Part shown: positions 1 through 8,677 of the stretch, in pieces
Position numbering within the stretch: position 1 is the stretch's first letter
Layout of the letters: every line of letters starts with the position of its first letter
Source of the DNA: Planctomycetota bacterium
Lineage (GTDB): Bacteria > Planctomycetota > OFTM77
Direction: 5' to 3'
Assembly (NCBI GenBank): GCA_029260795.1
Contig: JAJDCO010000015.1
Span: forward strand, 62,001 to 126,000
Length of the DNA: 64,000 nt
Program-made: the position numbers and the translations under genes
The notes under the pieces: generated by a model
Told to the model about the DNA's origin: nothing
What the model saw: only the letters and a program-made list of their open reading frames with translations
Databases searched by the model: none

Positions 1-2345
1 TCCTGCGTCTGGAGGGGCGGAGCCGATCGGGCCAGCTCACGCTCCGCCGGTTGCGTGCGGAGACGGGCGGCGCCCGGCTCGATCTTCGAGGTGTCCTCGA
101 TCATTCTCGGGTGTTCGAGGGCCGAGGAGAAGCGGAGGTCACCACCTTGCGCTGGTCCGAGGGCCCCCGGACGCTCGTTAACCGCGCACCCTTTTCATTG
201 CGGTGGACGCCCGCAGGTTGGGGCCTGGAAGACTTCGAGCTCACCGGTCCGTCGAGCAGCATTCAAGGGCGAGCTTCAGGGACGGCCGAGGGTCAGATCG
301 ACGTGACGGCCGAGCTGGCGGGCTTCGACACCGACTGGTTCGGAAAGCATCGCCCCGCCGACTGGCCCGAAGCCCAAGGGATCGATCTCTCCCTCTCCGC
401 ACAAGGTGCCGGTCACGATCCAGAGATTCGCGCTCGGGGATCGGTCTCCCGAGTCAGCTGGCGGGACATCCCTCCGATCGCGCTCCGTGTGGACATCGAG
501 CGGACGCCGGATCACTTGTCCTTGACCGCCCTCGACATCCAAGATCTCGAGGGGATCGGATCGGAGACGGGATGGATCCGCCTCACGGCCTCGGGCGAGC
601 TTCCGGATCTCTGGACGCGCGGCGCCTCGGGTTGGGAGGACGCCCCGATCCAGCTCGAGATCTCGGCGCGAGCTCCCGACCTGGCTCGCCTCACTCCCGT
701 CGTTCGAACGCTCCTTCCCGAATCGGTGGACCTTCCGGACCTGAAAGGCCGAGCGACCCTCGAGGCATCGATCGGTGGCCGTGTCGACCAGCCAACTGGC
801 CGGCTGTGGCTCTCTGGAGAATCGATCGCTATCGAGGCACCCGAGGGCACGTCTTGGCCGGAGTGTCACTCGGGACGCGTGGAGCTTCGCTTGGTTCAGG
901 ACCGGGATCGATGGCAGATTCAGACGGCACAGCTCTCTGGCTCCCAAGGGCGTCTGCCCGTGGGCCCCTCTGTCCGAGAGACTGACTCTCCCGACTTTCA
1001 AGCGCGGCTTCGTGGGGCCCTGCTCGAGAACATCGACCTGGGGCGGCTGGTGCGCACCGGTGAGCTCGCGCCGCTCGGCCTCGATCTCCACGCGGACCTG
1101 TCGGTTCCGGACCTGACGTTTCTCGCGGCCGGAATCGCGGCCGTTCGTCGGACCGGCGGCGAGGTCGAGATGCACGTCAACGTGACAGGTCGAACCGACG
1201 ACCCGGTCGTCAAGGGCACGCTCCGTGTGCGCGATGGGAACCTCCGCCTCGAGAGTCGGCTTCCCGGCCTGGACTCGTTGACGGGCCTGATTCGATTCGA
1301 CCGCGATCGCATCTCGATCGAGGATTTCGACGGCGAGATGGGCGCCGGCCAGTTCTCACTCTCGGGCGAGGTCCGCTTCGACGGTCCCGAGCCCGTGCTC
1401 GACGTGGCTCTGATCAACGGCCGCGACCTCTTGCTCTACCGAGGAGAAGGCTTCAAGACGCGTACCAACGCGGATCTGAAGCTGAGCGGACCCTGGAGCG
1501 CCATGAATCTGTCGGGCCGCGTCGAGCTCACCGACAGCCGATACGTCAAGAACTTCGACCTGATCCGGATGCCTCGCCTCGACGTGCTGCTTCAACAAGG
1601 CCAAGCCGAGGTCGTCAACCGGGAAGGGCTCCGCCTCTTCTCGCTTCGTGAAGCCCCCTGGCGCGACCTCACCTTCGACGTCGCGGTGACGAGCCTGCGA
1701 CCGTTTCGCGTCCGCAACAACGTGCTGACGGCTGCCCTCCGCCCCGACCTCCGGCTGCGCGGCAAGGGGGAGCTCCCGCACCTGATCGGCAACGTCTACG
1801 TCGACTCGGCATCGATCTCACTCCCCTCGACGACCTTGGAGTTCGAGCAGGGGCTCATCCAGTTCCTCGACACCAATCCTTTCGTTCCGCAGCTCGGCCT
1901 CGCCGCTCAAACTCGAATGCTGGGCTACGACATCAACGTGTCGGTCTCCGGAAACTACGTCGAGCCCCGGATCGCGATCAGCTCGGTCCCCCCCCTTCCT
2001 CAGGACGATCTGGTCATGCTGGTCACGACCGGCCGCCCGCCCGAGGAAGGCTTCAACGAACGAAACCGTCAAAAGGCCATCACGGGTGTCGTGGTGTTCC
2101 TGGGCAAGGACCTGCTCGGGAAGATCTTCGGAAGCGAGTCGACCGAAACCGAGCAATCGGTCTGGGAGAAGTTCGAGGTCACGACCGGCCAAGATGTGAC
2201 TCGAACCGGTCAAGAGACGATCGAGGCGAGCTTCCTGATGGCACGCGACGCCATCTCTCGCGACAACGCAATCTACATCGTTGCCGAGCGGGACGCCTAC
2301 GGTGACTACAATGGCGGGGTGCGACTCGTCTTCCGGCTATGGTGA
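1..2345 (+). CDS. tamB: TamB-like translocation/assembly protein, C-terminal part
   Basis: This is the C-terminal part of a TamB (DUF490/AsmA-like) protein, which spans the periplasm and works with TamA to deliver beta-barrel proteins or lipids to the outer membrane. The frame is open to the window's left edge. The first start-like codon (TTG at 51) is probably internal, because the residues before it already have the alternating hydrophobic pattern of the TamB repeat, and family members are usually over 1000 residues. Visible features are long runs of short beta-strand repeats (L-x-G-x-L-x-L type) and a C-terminal DUF490 block with PRIAISSVPPLPQDDLVMLV around residues 640-660 of the visible part. 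The tail, ending in VRLVFRLW, fits a final strand that inserts in a membrane barrel. The stop overlaps the tamA start by 7 bp, so the two are co-translated. Family confidence is high; the 5' end is missing. Confidence 0.88.
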   Translation, partial: LRLEGRSRSGQLTLRRLRAETGGARLDLRGVLDHSRVFEGRGEAEVTTLRWSEGPRTLVNRAPFSLRWTPAGWGLEDFELTGPSSSIQGRASGTAEGQIDVTAELAGFDTDWFGKHRPADWPEAQGIDLSLSAQGAGHDPEIRARGSVSRVSWRDIPPIALRVDIERTPDHLSLTALDIQDLEGIGSETGWIRLTASGELPDLWTRGASGWEDAPIQLEISARAPDLARLTPVVRTLLPESVDLPDLKGRATLEASIGGRVDQPTGRLWLSGESIAIEAPEGTSWPECHSGRVELRLVQDRDRWQIQTAQLSGSQGRLPVGPSVRETDSPDFQARLRGALLENIDLGRLVRTGELAPLGLDLHADLSVPDLTFLAAGIAAVRRTGGEVEMHVNVTGRTDDPVVKGTLRVRDGNLRLESRLPGLDSLTGLIRFDRDRISIEDFDGEMGAGQFSLSGEVRFDGPEPVLDVALINGRDLLLYRGEGFKTRTNADLKLSGPWSAMNLSGRVELTDSRYVKNFDLIRMPRLDVLLQQGQAEVVNREGLRLFSLREAPWRDLTFDVAVTSLRPFRVRNNVLTAALRPDLRLRGKGELPHLIGNVYVDSASISLPSTTLEFEQGLIQFLDTNPFVPQLGLAAQTRMLGYDINVSVSGNYVEPRIAISSVPPLPQDDLVMLVTTGRPPEEGFNERNRQKAITGVVVFLGKDLLGKIFGSESTETEQSVWEKFEVTTGQDVTRTGQETIEASFLMARDAISRDNAIYIVAERDAYGDYNGGVRLVFRLW

Positions 2346-4429
2346 ATCCGGCTGGGCCACGGCGACAAGCCCTCCCTGCGCTGCGACTCCTGCTCCTGAC
2401 TCTTGTCGGCGGCTGTGCCGGGCCGGCGACCGACAGCGAGCCCACTGGCCCGATCAAGCCCTATGAGATTCACTTTCGCTTCTATCTCCAGGATCGAGCC
2501 CTGAAGCAGCAGTCGTACTCGATCAGTCGACTTCGAAGCAAGCTTGCCGACGAGATCAGCGACTTCGAGCAATACGGCTTTCGACGCTCCGACGTGGATG
2601 ACGCGGCTTATGAGCTGCAGGAGTTCTACCGGGGTGAGGGCTTTCCGGAAGCTCGAGTGGAGTACGACTACGTCGCCGATTCCCGAGAAGGTCGAGCGCG
2701 ATTCCGGATTCAGGAGGGGCCCCGCATCTCGGTGTCGGAGATCTACTTCCAGGGCAGTGAGGCCTTCTCTGAGGAGCAGCTTCTTCGATTCTTCACCGGT
2801 CCCCGTCGCGGCCTCCTGGACGTCGGCGCGCTCTACTACGTGCGGGACGAGATCGATGGATCGGTCAAAGCCATCCAATCCTTCTACTTCGATCAGGGCT
2901 TCCTCGATTGCCGAGTGACCCTGGGGTCGGAGATCGAGGGCCCGACCGCGGACGAGCGACAGCTGGTGGTCTCGATCGAAGAGGGCCGACGGTTCCGCCT
3001 CCGACACTACGAGCTCCCGGCCGAAAACCTCGCCGTGCCCGTGAGCGAAATCGACGCCGCTCTCGCCGACATCGTCGGAATGCCCTACGCCCCGAGCCTT
3101 CCTTTTCAGGTCAAGACGCGCATCGAGGAGTTCTATCGGCGCCGCGGCTTCGCAGACGTCAAGGCGAGCGTCACGCCCTCGATCAACGCCTCCGAAGCCT
3201 CGGTTTCGGTCGAGATTCAACTCGAGCCCGGGGAGCCCGTCCACATTCGGTCCATCCGAGTGGTCGGCAACCAGCAGACCGTCCAGTCCTTCATTCTCTC
3301 TCGCCTCGAGATCGAGGAAGGAGACCTGTACAACAGCAGTGCCGAGCGCCAGTCCTTTCGCAAGCTGTTCGAGACCGGGCTGTTCTCGGTCGTGAATCTC
3401 AAGCTCGAAGGGAAGGGGACGGAGCGAGACCTCATCGTGACGGTCGAAGAGGCTCCGTCCATCGAGATCTTCGTCGAGCCTGGCTTGGGCTCCTACGAGC
3501 TGCTTCGCCTGCGAGCGGGATTCCGCGAGCGGAACCTCTTCGGGCGAGGCATCGGGTTTCGAGTTTCGGGCCTGGTGTCGTTTCGTAGCGAAGAGATCGT
3601 CGTCGGCCTGACCGAGCCCCGATTGTTCGGAAGCGATCTGATCGCGGATCTCCCGGTCTTCTACAAGCGTCGGGAGGAGCCATCCTTTACCACTCAGGAC
3701 GTCGGTTTCAACGTGTTCCTCACCGAGAATTGGACGCGCAGCCTGCAGACGACGCTCGGCTACGGACTTCGAACGACCCGATTGTTGGAGCTCCAAGCGG
3801 ACACGCCCGAGGCCGAGATCGACGACATCTTCGACCTCGCCAGCATCAGCTTCCGAGCCAAGGTCGACTCTCGCGATGACGTCTTTGCGCCCTCTTCGGG
3901 ATCGCTGTCCTCGAGCTTGTTCGAGTGGGGTGACCGTACGCTGGGAAGCGACGTCGACTTTTTTCGCATCACGCTCGGACACGGTCACTATCTGAATCTC
4001 CTCGATGGAACGACCCTCGCCGGGAGCTTCCGCACCGGCTTCATCGTTCCGACCAACCAGACCGAGGAGATCCCCATCTCTGAGCGATTCTTCAATGGCG
4101 GCGAGAGCACGGTTCGGAGCTTTCGCGAGTCCGATCTCGGGCCCAAAGACGCCTCGGGCGACCCGCTGGGTGGTGAGGTCTACAACGTCTTCAACGTGGA
4201 GCTGCGTCAGCTCCTCATCGAGCAGCTCTCAGTGGCGATCTTTGCCGACTACGGCAACGTGGCCCCCCGATACAACGACTATGTGGATGGCTTTCGTCTC
4301 GGGCTCGGCATGGGGCTGCGGTATCAGCTTCCGATCGGTCCTCTGCGAATCGACGTCGGAGTCAATCCGAACAAGCGAAGAGACGAAGATGCGGTGGTTT
4401 GGCATCTTGCGATCGGAATGCCCTTCTGA
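2339..4429 (+). CDS. tamA: TamA/BamA-family outer-membrane barrel protein
   Basis: This 696-residue Omp85-family protein has an N-terminal hydrophobic export signal, about four POTRA-like repeats (roughly residues 35-350), and a C-terminal surface-antigen (D15) beta-barrel (roughly 370-696). The barrel includes an FFNGGESTVRSF block, which matches the conserved barrel-lid region of BamA/TamA, and ends in a terminal strand. Directly after tamB with a 7-bp overlap, it is the expected outer-membrane partner. The signal ends in LTLVGGCAG, which looks like a lipobox with a cysteine at about residue 26. That would make the barrel lipidated, which is unusual for the family. BamA itself is a less likely identity because no skp, lpx or fabZ neighbours are present and TamB is adjacent. 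Confidence 0.88.
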   Translation: MVNPAGPRRQALPALRLLLLTLVGGCAGPATDSEPTGPIKPYEIHFRFYLQDRALKQQSYSISRLRSKLADEISDFEQYGFRRSDVDDAAYELQEFYRGEGFPEARVEYDYVADSREGRARFRIQEGPRISVSEIYFQGSEAFSEEQLLRFFTGPRRGLLDVGALYYVRDEIDGSVKAIQSFYFDQGFLDCRVTLGSEIEGPTADERQLVVSIEEGRRFRLRHYELPAENLAVPVSEIDAALADIVGMPYAPSLPFQVKTRIEEFYRRRGFADVKASVTPSINASEASVSVEIQLEPGEPVHIRSIRVVGNQQTVQSFILSRLEIEEGDLYNSSAERQSFRKLFETGLFSVVNLKLEGKGTERDLIVTVEEAPSIEIFVEPGLGSYELLRLRAGFRERNLFGRGIGFRVSGLVSFRSEEIVVGLTEPRLFGSDLIADLPVFYKRREEPSFTTQDVGFNVFLTENWTRSLQTTLGYGLRTTRLLELQADTPEAEIDDIFDLASISFRAKVDSRDDVFAPSSGSLSSSLFEWGDRTLGSDVDFFRITLGHGHYLNLLDGTTLAGSFRTGFIVPTNQTEEIPISERFFNGGESTVRSFRESDLGPKDASGDPLGGEVYNVFNVELRQLLIEQLSVAIFADYGNVAPRYNDYVDGFRLGLGMGLRYQLPIGPLRIDVGVNPNKRRDEDAVVWHLAIGMPF

Positions 4430-4540
4430 TTCTCGATGCTTGGTCGCTCCGAATGCATCGGGTAGCGTCAGCGAATCCTCCCGTACCTCAAGGGGCGAGC
4501 CTCCGAGCCGCCCGGGCCCTTTGAACCGGATCGAGATCTC

Positions 4541-5875
4541 ATGAATCGCCCTTGGACTCCCGATTCCTGGCGACAGAAACCCGTTCGTCAGATTCCCAGC
4601 TACGCGGATCCCGCTCGTCTGGAGGCGGTGCTGACGGACTTGGCCGCCCTGCCACCACTCGTAACGAGCTGGGAGATCGAAACCCTCCGATCCCTGTTGG
4701 CCCAGGCGGGGCGCGGGGAGGCCTTCCTGCTTCAGGGGGGAGACTGCTCGGAGAGCTTTGCCGATTGCACCTCGAACGACATTGCGGACAAGCTCAAGAT
4801 CCTTCTGCAGATGAGCCTGGTGCTGATCCAGGGCGCGACCAAGCCGGTGATCCGAGTGGGGAGATTTGCAGGTCAGTATGCCAAGCCTCGCTCGGCCGAT
4901 ACCGAAACTCGTGGCGATGTGACCTTGCCGAGCTACCGAGGTGACATGGTCAATACCTCAGAGTTCACGCCCGAGTCGCGACGACCGGATCCCGATCGCA
5001 TGCTGCGAGCGTACGAGCGCTCGGCGCTGACGTTGAACTTCATCCGCTCGCTCGTCGAAGGCGGCTTTGCCGACCTCCACCACCCCGAGTATTGGGACCT
5101 CGAGTTCGTGCGCGCGGCACAATCGCCGAAGTATCGGGAGCGCGTCGCGGCACTGGAACGATCGCTGCGCTTCATGGAGACGATTGCCGGTCCTCGTGTG
5201 GGCGGCGTCCTCAGCCGAGTCGACTTCTACTCCAGTCACGAAGGCCTGAACCTCTACTACGAAGCAGCCCAGACGCGCCGCCCTCCTCGCCGTGAGGGGT
5301 GGTACAACCTCTCGACTCACCTCCCCTGGATCGGTGATCGAACGCGGGCGCTCGACGGTGCACACGTCGAGTACTTCCGAGGCATCGAGAATCCGATCGG
5401 TGTCAAAGTCGGTCCGTCGATCGAGCCCGACGAGTTGGTGGCGCTGACGGAAGCGCTCAATCCGACCAACGAGCTGGGACGCCTCACACTCATCCACCGA
5501 TTCGGCTCCGAGCGCATCAGCCAAGGCCTGCCGCCACTGTTGGAGGCGATCCAAAAGGCCGGCCGAGCCGTCGTCTGGTGCTGTGACCCGATGCATGGAA
5601 ACACCGAAGCGACCTCAAGCGGCTTCAAGACCCGGAGCTTCGACCGGATCTTGGAAGAGCTGAAGGGCGCGATCGATACGCACCGAGCTTCGGGGACCAT
5701 TCTCGGCGGAGTCCACTTCGAGCTCACGGGTGACAATGTCACCGAATGCGTTGGCGGCGCGGGTGGCCTCTCCGAAGAGGCCTTGCAGGAGTGCTACCGC
5801 AGCCAAGTGGATCCCCGCCTCAACGGAGATCAAGCGATCGAGATTGCACTCTTGCTGGCGGACTGTCTCGCCTGA
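4541..5875 (+). CDS. aroG: Class II 3-deoxy-7-phosphoheptulonate (DAHP) synthase
   Basis: This cytoplasmic enzyme condenses phosphoenolpyruvate with erythrose 4-phosphate, the first step of the shikimate pathway. At 444 residues it fits the class II (plant/mycobacterial type) family. Signature blocks visible in order are LLQGGDCSESF (residues about 65-75, with the metal-binding Cys), RVGRFAGQYAKPRS (about 105-120), SSHEGLNLYYE, THLPWIGDRTR (PEP-binding region), GVKVGPS, WCCDPMHGN (metal His) and GGVHFELTGDNVTEC near the C terminus. The start ATG follows a 110-bp gap after tamA with only a weak ribosome-binding site. No other shikimate gene lies in the window. The symbol follows mycobacterial usage for this class. 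Confidence 0.95.
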   Translation: MNRPWTPDSWRQKPVRQIPSYADPARLEAVLTDLAALPPLVTSWEIETLRSLLAQAGRGEAFLLQGGDCSESFADCTSNDIADKLKILLQMSLVLIQGATKPVIRVGRFAGQYAKPRSADTETRGDVTLPSYRGDMVNTSEFTPESRRPDPDRMLRAYERSALTLNFIRSLVEGGFADLHHPEYWDLEFVRAAQSPKYRERVAALERSLRFMETIAGPRVGGVLSRVDFYSSHEGLNLYYEAAQTRRPPRREGWYNLSTHLPWIGDRTRALDGAHVEYFRGIENPIGVKVGPSIEPDELVALTEALNPTNELGRLTLIHRFGSERISQGLPPLLEAIQKAGRAVVWCCDPMHGNTEATSSGFKTRSFDRILEELKGAIDTHRASGTILGGVHFELTGDNVTECVGGAGGLSEEALQECYRSQVDPRLNGDQAIEIALLLADCLA

Positions 5876-5878
5876 TCA

Positions 5879-5899
5879 CCGCTCGTCCGAGCGGCTTTC
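5879..5899 (+). terminator. Possible terminator after DAHP synthase
   Basis: The hairpin CCGCTC-gtcc-GAGCGG lies three bases after the DAHP synthase stop and is followed by CTTTCGG. The stem is perfect but the T-run is short, so termination is plausible rather than proven. It also sits at the edge of the tandem-repeat block, so it could instead be a repeat hairpin. Confidence 0.4.
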
Positions 5900-5904
5900 G
5901 GCGC

Positions 5905-6175
5905 AAGCCGAGAGAATCGAGGCCAGAGAGTCGAGCGAAGCCCGGCGACTCTTCGTCACTACCCTCCGGCCCCAGTTGATTCTCAGCTCAAGTCTTCCTC
6001 GGCGATGCTCGGCCGAGGAGGAATCGGAACCGGAGAGCGATTCGAAGCCCGGCGACTCTCCGTCACCGCCCTCCGGCCCCAAGTATCGAGATTTCGTTGC
6101 CCCTCCTCGGAGGAAGCAGAACCGGAGAACGGTGGGAAGCCCGGCGACTCTTCTTCACCGCCCTCCGAGTTCATC
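5905..6175. repeat. Three tandem imperfect intergenic repeats with hairpins
   Basis: Three copies of a unit of about 75 bp contain the core GAAGCCCGGCGACTC, followed by a CACCGCCCTCCGGCCCC-like segment. The cores start at 5937, 6044 and 6136, giving spacings of 107 and 92 bp. A purine-rich arm (AATCGGAACCGGAGA-like) precedes each core. Before copies two and three are inverted repeats: TCCTCGGC with GCCGAGGA around 5996-6019, and a small CTCC/GGAG hairpin around 6104-6115. The translated repeats fall in different frames from copy to copy, so this is not a coding repeat. The block fills most of the 574-bp gap between convergent DAHP synthase and miaA. It resembles REP/BIME-type elements. The rest of the gap (6176-6449) shows nothing recognisable. 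Confidence 0.75.
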
Positions 6176-6449
6176 TCTTCACGCTGGAGCTGCGCCTGAC
6201 CAGTTCGGTCATCCAGCTCCGAGCCGCGTTGTGTTTCAGTATCCTCCGGGAGTATTGCAGACTCCGTGCCAGAGAATCGGAAGTCGCCCACGCAGACGAG
6301 GAATCACGAGACCCTCGATTCAGTAGGCCTCTTCAGCCGATCACTCCGTCTGTCCGCACGCCGCACCACTCGGCTCTCGTCATTCCCGAGAGACCCGAGC
6401 CCGGATTCGTCTCGGTGACGTGACAAGTGGACCGCACGAGCGGCATCGC

Positions 6450-7388
6450 TCAGAGGAGAGACCGACGTACGATCTCGCGAGCCAGCTCTTGGGAGGACAG
6501 CTCGCCCGCCTCTTCGCCTCCCGCGATCCAATCGATCTCGGAGAAGGAGCGGAACCACGTGGCCTGTCGACGCGCGAAGCGCCAGGTCTCCCGGGAGATG
6601 GTGTCGGCGAGATCGGCCTCGGCCAGACGCCCCGCCCGGACCTCGATGGCCTGTCGATAGCCCAGCGCCTCCCCAGCCTCCCGGCTGAAGCCACCCGCCT
6701 TCTCGATCGAATCGACCTCGGCGAGGAGCCCGGCCGCGACCATGCGTCGAGCACGCGAGACAATGCGCGAACGGAGCCACGCCGGGTCCCGCCGGACACC
6801 GATCAACACCGGCACCACACCGGGGATCTTGCGTGTCCGCTCGCGCTGGAGCTCGGTGATGGGACGCCCGGTCAGCTCGAACACTTCGAGCGCCCGGACG
6901 AGCCGCTTTTCATCGTTGGCATGGATGCGGGCGGCGGCCTCCGCGTCGATGGACGTCAGGCGTCCATGAAGCGTCGGTCCCCCAGGCTTCGCGGTGTCCC
7001 TCAGGATGCGCGCCCGGACCTCGGGATCTGCTGGCGGACCTTCGAACAGCCCGTGCACCAGCGCTCGCAGGTAGAGCCCCGTCCCCCCGCAAAAGAGCAC
7101 CGGAGTCTCTGGCGAGATCTCGGCAAGCTCCGCTTCGACCGTTCGAAGAAACCGCCCGACGTTGAACGACTCCCAAGGCTCGACGAGATCGAGGCCATGG
7201 TATCGAAGCCGAGCTCGCCACTCAGGTGAGGGCTTGTCGGTCCCCACCTCCATGCGGCGATACACCTTGATCGCGTCCATGCAGAAGACGTGGGCGCCGA
7301 GCACTGCGGCAGCACGTGCCGTCGCCTCGTCCTTCCCACTCCCGGTCTGACCGGTGACGACGAAGAGGCGTCGTGGGCCGAGACTCAT
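6450..7388 (-). CDS. miaA: tRNA dimethylallyltransferase
   Basis: MiaA transfers a dimethylallyl group to the N6 of A37 in tRNAs that read UNN codons. The protein is 312 residues from the ATG at 7388, which overlaps the stop of the upstream M16 peptidase gene by 4 bp. The longer open frame upstream is not family-like. Motifs in order are the P-loop GQTGSGKD (about residues 11-18; most homologues have TASGKT), MDAIKVYRRMEVGTDKP (substrate-binding Asp, residues about 32-48), CGGTGLYLRAL, DEKRLVRALEVFELTGRP, GEALGYRQAIE and the C-terminal RRQATWFR. The downstream side is the tandem-repeat block, so this is the last gene of a three-gene minus-strand operon. Confidence 0.95.
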   Translation of the reverse strand: MSLGPRRLFVVTGQTGSGKDEATARAAAVLGAHVFCMDAIKVYRRMEVGTDKPSPEWRARLRYHGLDLVEPWESFNVGRFLRTVEAELAEISPETPVLFCGGTGLYLRALVHGLFEGPPADPEVRARILRDTAKPGGPTLHGRLTSIDAEAAARIHANDEKRLVRALEVFELTGRPITELQRERTRKIPGVVPVLIGVRRDPAWLRSRIVSRARRMVAAGLLAEVDSIEKAGGFSREAGEALGYRQAIEVRAGRLAEADLADTISRETWRFARRQATWFRSFSEIDWIAGGEEAGELSSQELAREIVRRSLL

Positions 7389-8677
7389 GACTCCGGCGGC
7401 AGGATCAACGAGGTGACGCAGTCTTCGGGTCGGATCCGCTCCCGGAAGACCGACTCGAGCTCGTCGAGATTCAGGGATTCGACCGCCTCGTAGACGGCGA
7501 AGGGGGACACCTTGCGAAAATGCGCACTGAGGTACGTCTGTGCACACGACTCGACGGAGTCGAAGCTTCGAATGTAGGAACCGAGGTATCGGTCCCGGGC
7601 TCTCGCGAAAGCCTTCTTGTCCAGGCCGCCACTCAGTGAATCGGCGAGGACGTCCAAGAGCGCCTTTCGAAACGACTCGGGCTCATCCGACTCGCCTCCC
7701 AAGACGGCGAAGGCAAAACCACGCTCGCTGGCCTGGCTGAAGGAGAAGGACTCGTCGATCACTCCCTCTTCGTAGAGACGAGCGTGGGCAGCCGATGAAC
7801 GTCCGAGCGCCAAGTCCAGTCCGATCGCAAAGGCAACATTCGCACGCAACGCGTCCGGCCCCGTCACGGATGTGGGGGGCAGCCCTTTGAACCCCAGCGC
7901 CACCCGGGGTCGAGCGACCTCTCGACGCTCGACGACTTCTCGGGCGGCCGGCTCGAGCGGCTCGACAGGCAGTCGACGCTCGACGCTCGGTGGCGGCCCA
8001 AAGCCGATGCGCTCGAGCTGGGCGGCGACACGGTCGGCGACCTCGTCGGGATCGACCGGGCCCACGACGACCAAGGCCATGTTCGAAGGATGGTAGAACG
8101 TGCGGTGGCAAGTATAGAGCGTCTCGGGATCGATCTCGGATATCGACTCGATCGTTCCGGCGATGTCGATGCGCACCGGATGCCGGGCAAACAGTGCTCC
8201 CAACAGATTCGTGTACAACCGATAGTCCGCGTGATCCTGATACATCTTGATCTCTTGAGCGATGATCCCTTGCTCCTTCGCGACGCCTTCGGCCGAGAAG
8301 TGTGGAACCAAGACGAAATCGACCAAGAGATCGAGGTTCGGCTCGAAGCCGTCGGTGCAGGTAAAGAGGTACGATGTGTTCGCGTACGACGTGGCCGCGT
8401 TCGTATCTGCACCGCGTCGGTGGAAGAGCTCGCTGACGTCGCCTTCCGGCTTCTCGAAGAGCTTGTGCTCGAGAAAATGCGCGACGCCATCCGGGACCTG
8501 ACGCTCCTCACCGTCTACCGAGAACGCGCTGTCGATCGAGCCGTATTCGGTGCCGATCACCGCGAATGTCCGCGCATGCTGCGGCTTGACGCCGACGAAG
8601 AGCTGTAGCCCGTGAGGGAGACGAGCCTGGCGGACGTCCTCCGTCAGGATCCGGTTGACGATCGGCTCGAGTCTCAT
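7385..8677 (-). CDS. Peptidase M16 family, catalytic subunit (YmfH-like)
   Basis: This 430-residue zinc peptidase is of the pitrilysin/insulinase family. The inverted zinc motif is present as HFLEH (HxxEH, about residues 64-68), followed by the KLFEKPEGD segment typical of the Bacillus YmfH and processing-peptidase-like branch. The third ligand Glu is expected about 70-80 residues later, in the LVDFVLVPHFSAEGVAKEQGIIAQEI region. The protein has two half-domains and no signal peptide. It overlaps the upstream M16-like gene and downstream miaA by 4 bp each, so the three are translationally coupled. The neighbour lacks the zinc motif, and the two probably form a heterodimer as YmfF/YmfH do. The substrate cannot be told from sequence. 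Confidence 0.88.
   Translation of the reverse strand: MRLEPIVNRILTEDVRQARLPHGLQLFVGVKPQHARTFAVIGTEYGSIDSAFSVDGEERQVPDGVAHFLEHKLFEKPEGDVSELFHRRGADTNAATSYANTSYLFTCTDGFEPNLDLLVDFVLVPHFSAEGVAKEQGIIAQEIKMYQDHADYRLYTNLLGALFARHPVRIDIAGTIESISEIDPETLYTCHRTFYHPSNMALVVVGPVDPDEVADRVAAQLERIGFGPPPSVERRLPVEPLEPAAREVVERREVARPRVALGFKGLPPTSVTGPDALRANVAFAIGLDLALGRSSAAHARLYEEGVIDESFSFSQASERGFAFAVLGGESDEPESFRKALLDVLADSLSGGLDKKAFARARDRYLGSYIRSFDSVESCAQTYLSAHFRKVSPFAVYEAVESLNLDELESVFRERIRPEDCVTSLILPPES

Noticed and set aside
2306-3988. A 560-residue minus-strand frame across tamA
   Set aside because: Antisense to a clear Omp85-family gene; no recognisable domain.
6420-7229. A 269-residue plus-strand frame opposite miaA
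   Set aside because: Shadow of miaA; the minus strand carries all MiaA motifs.
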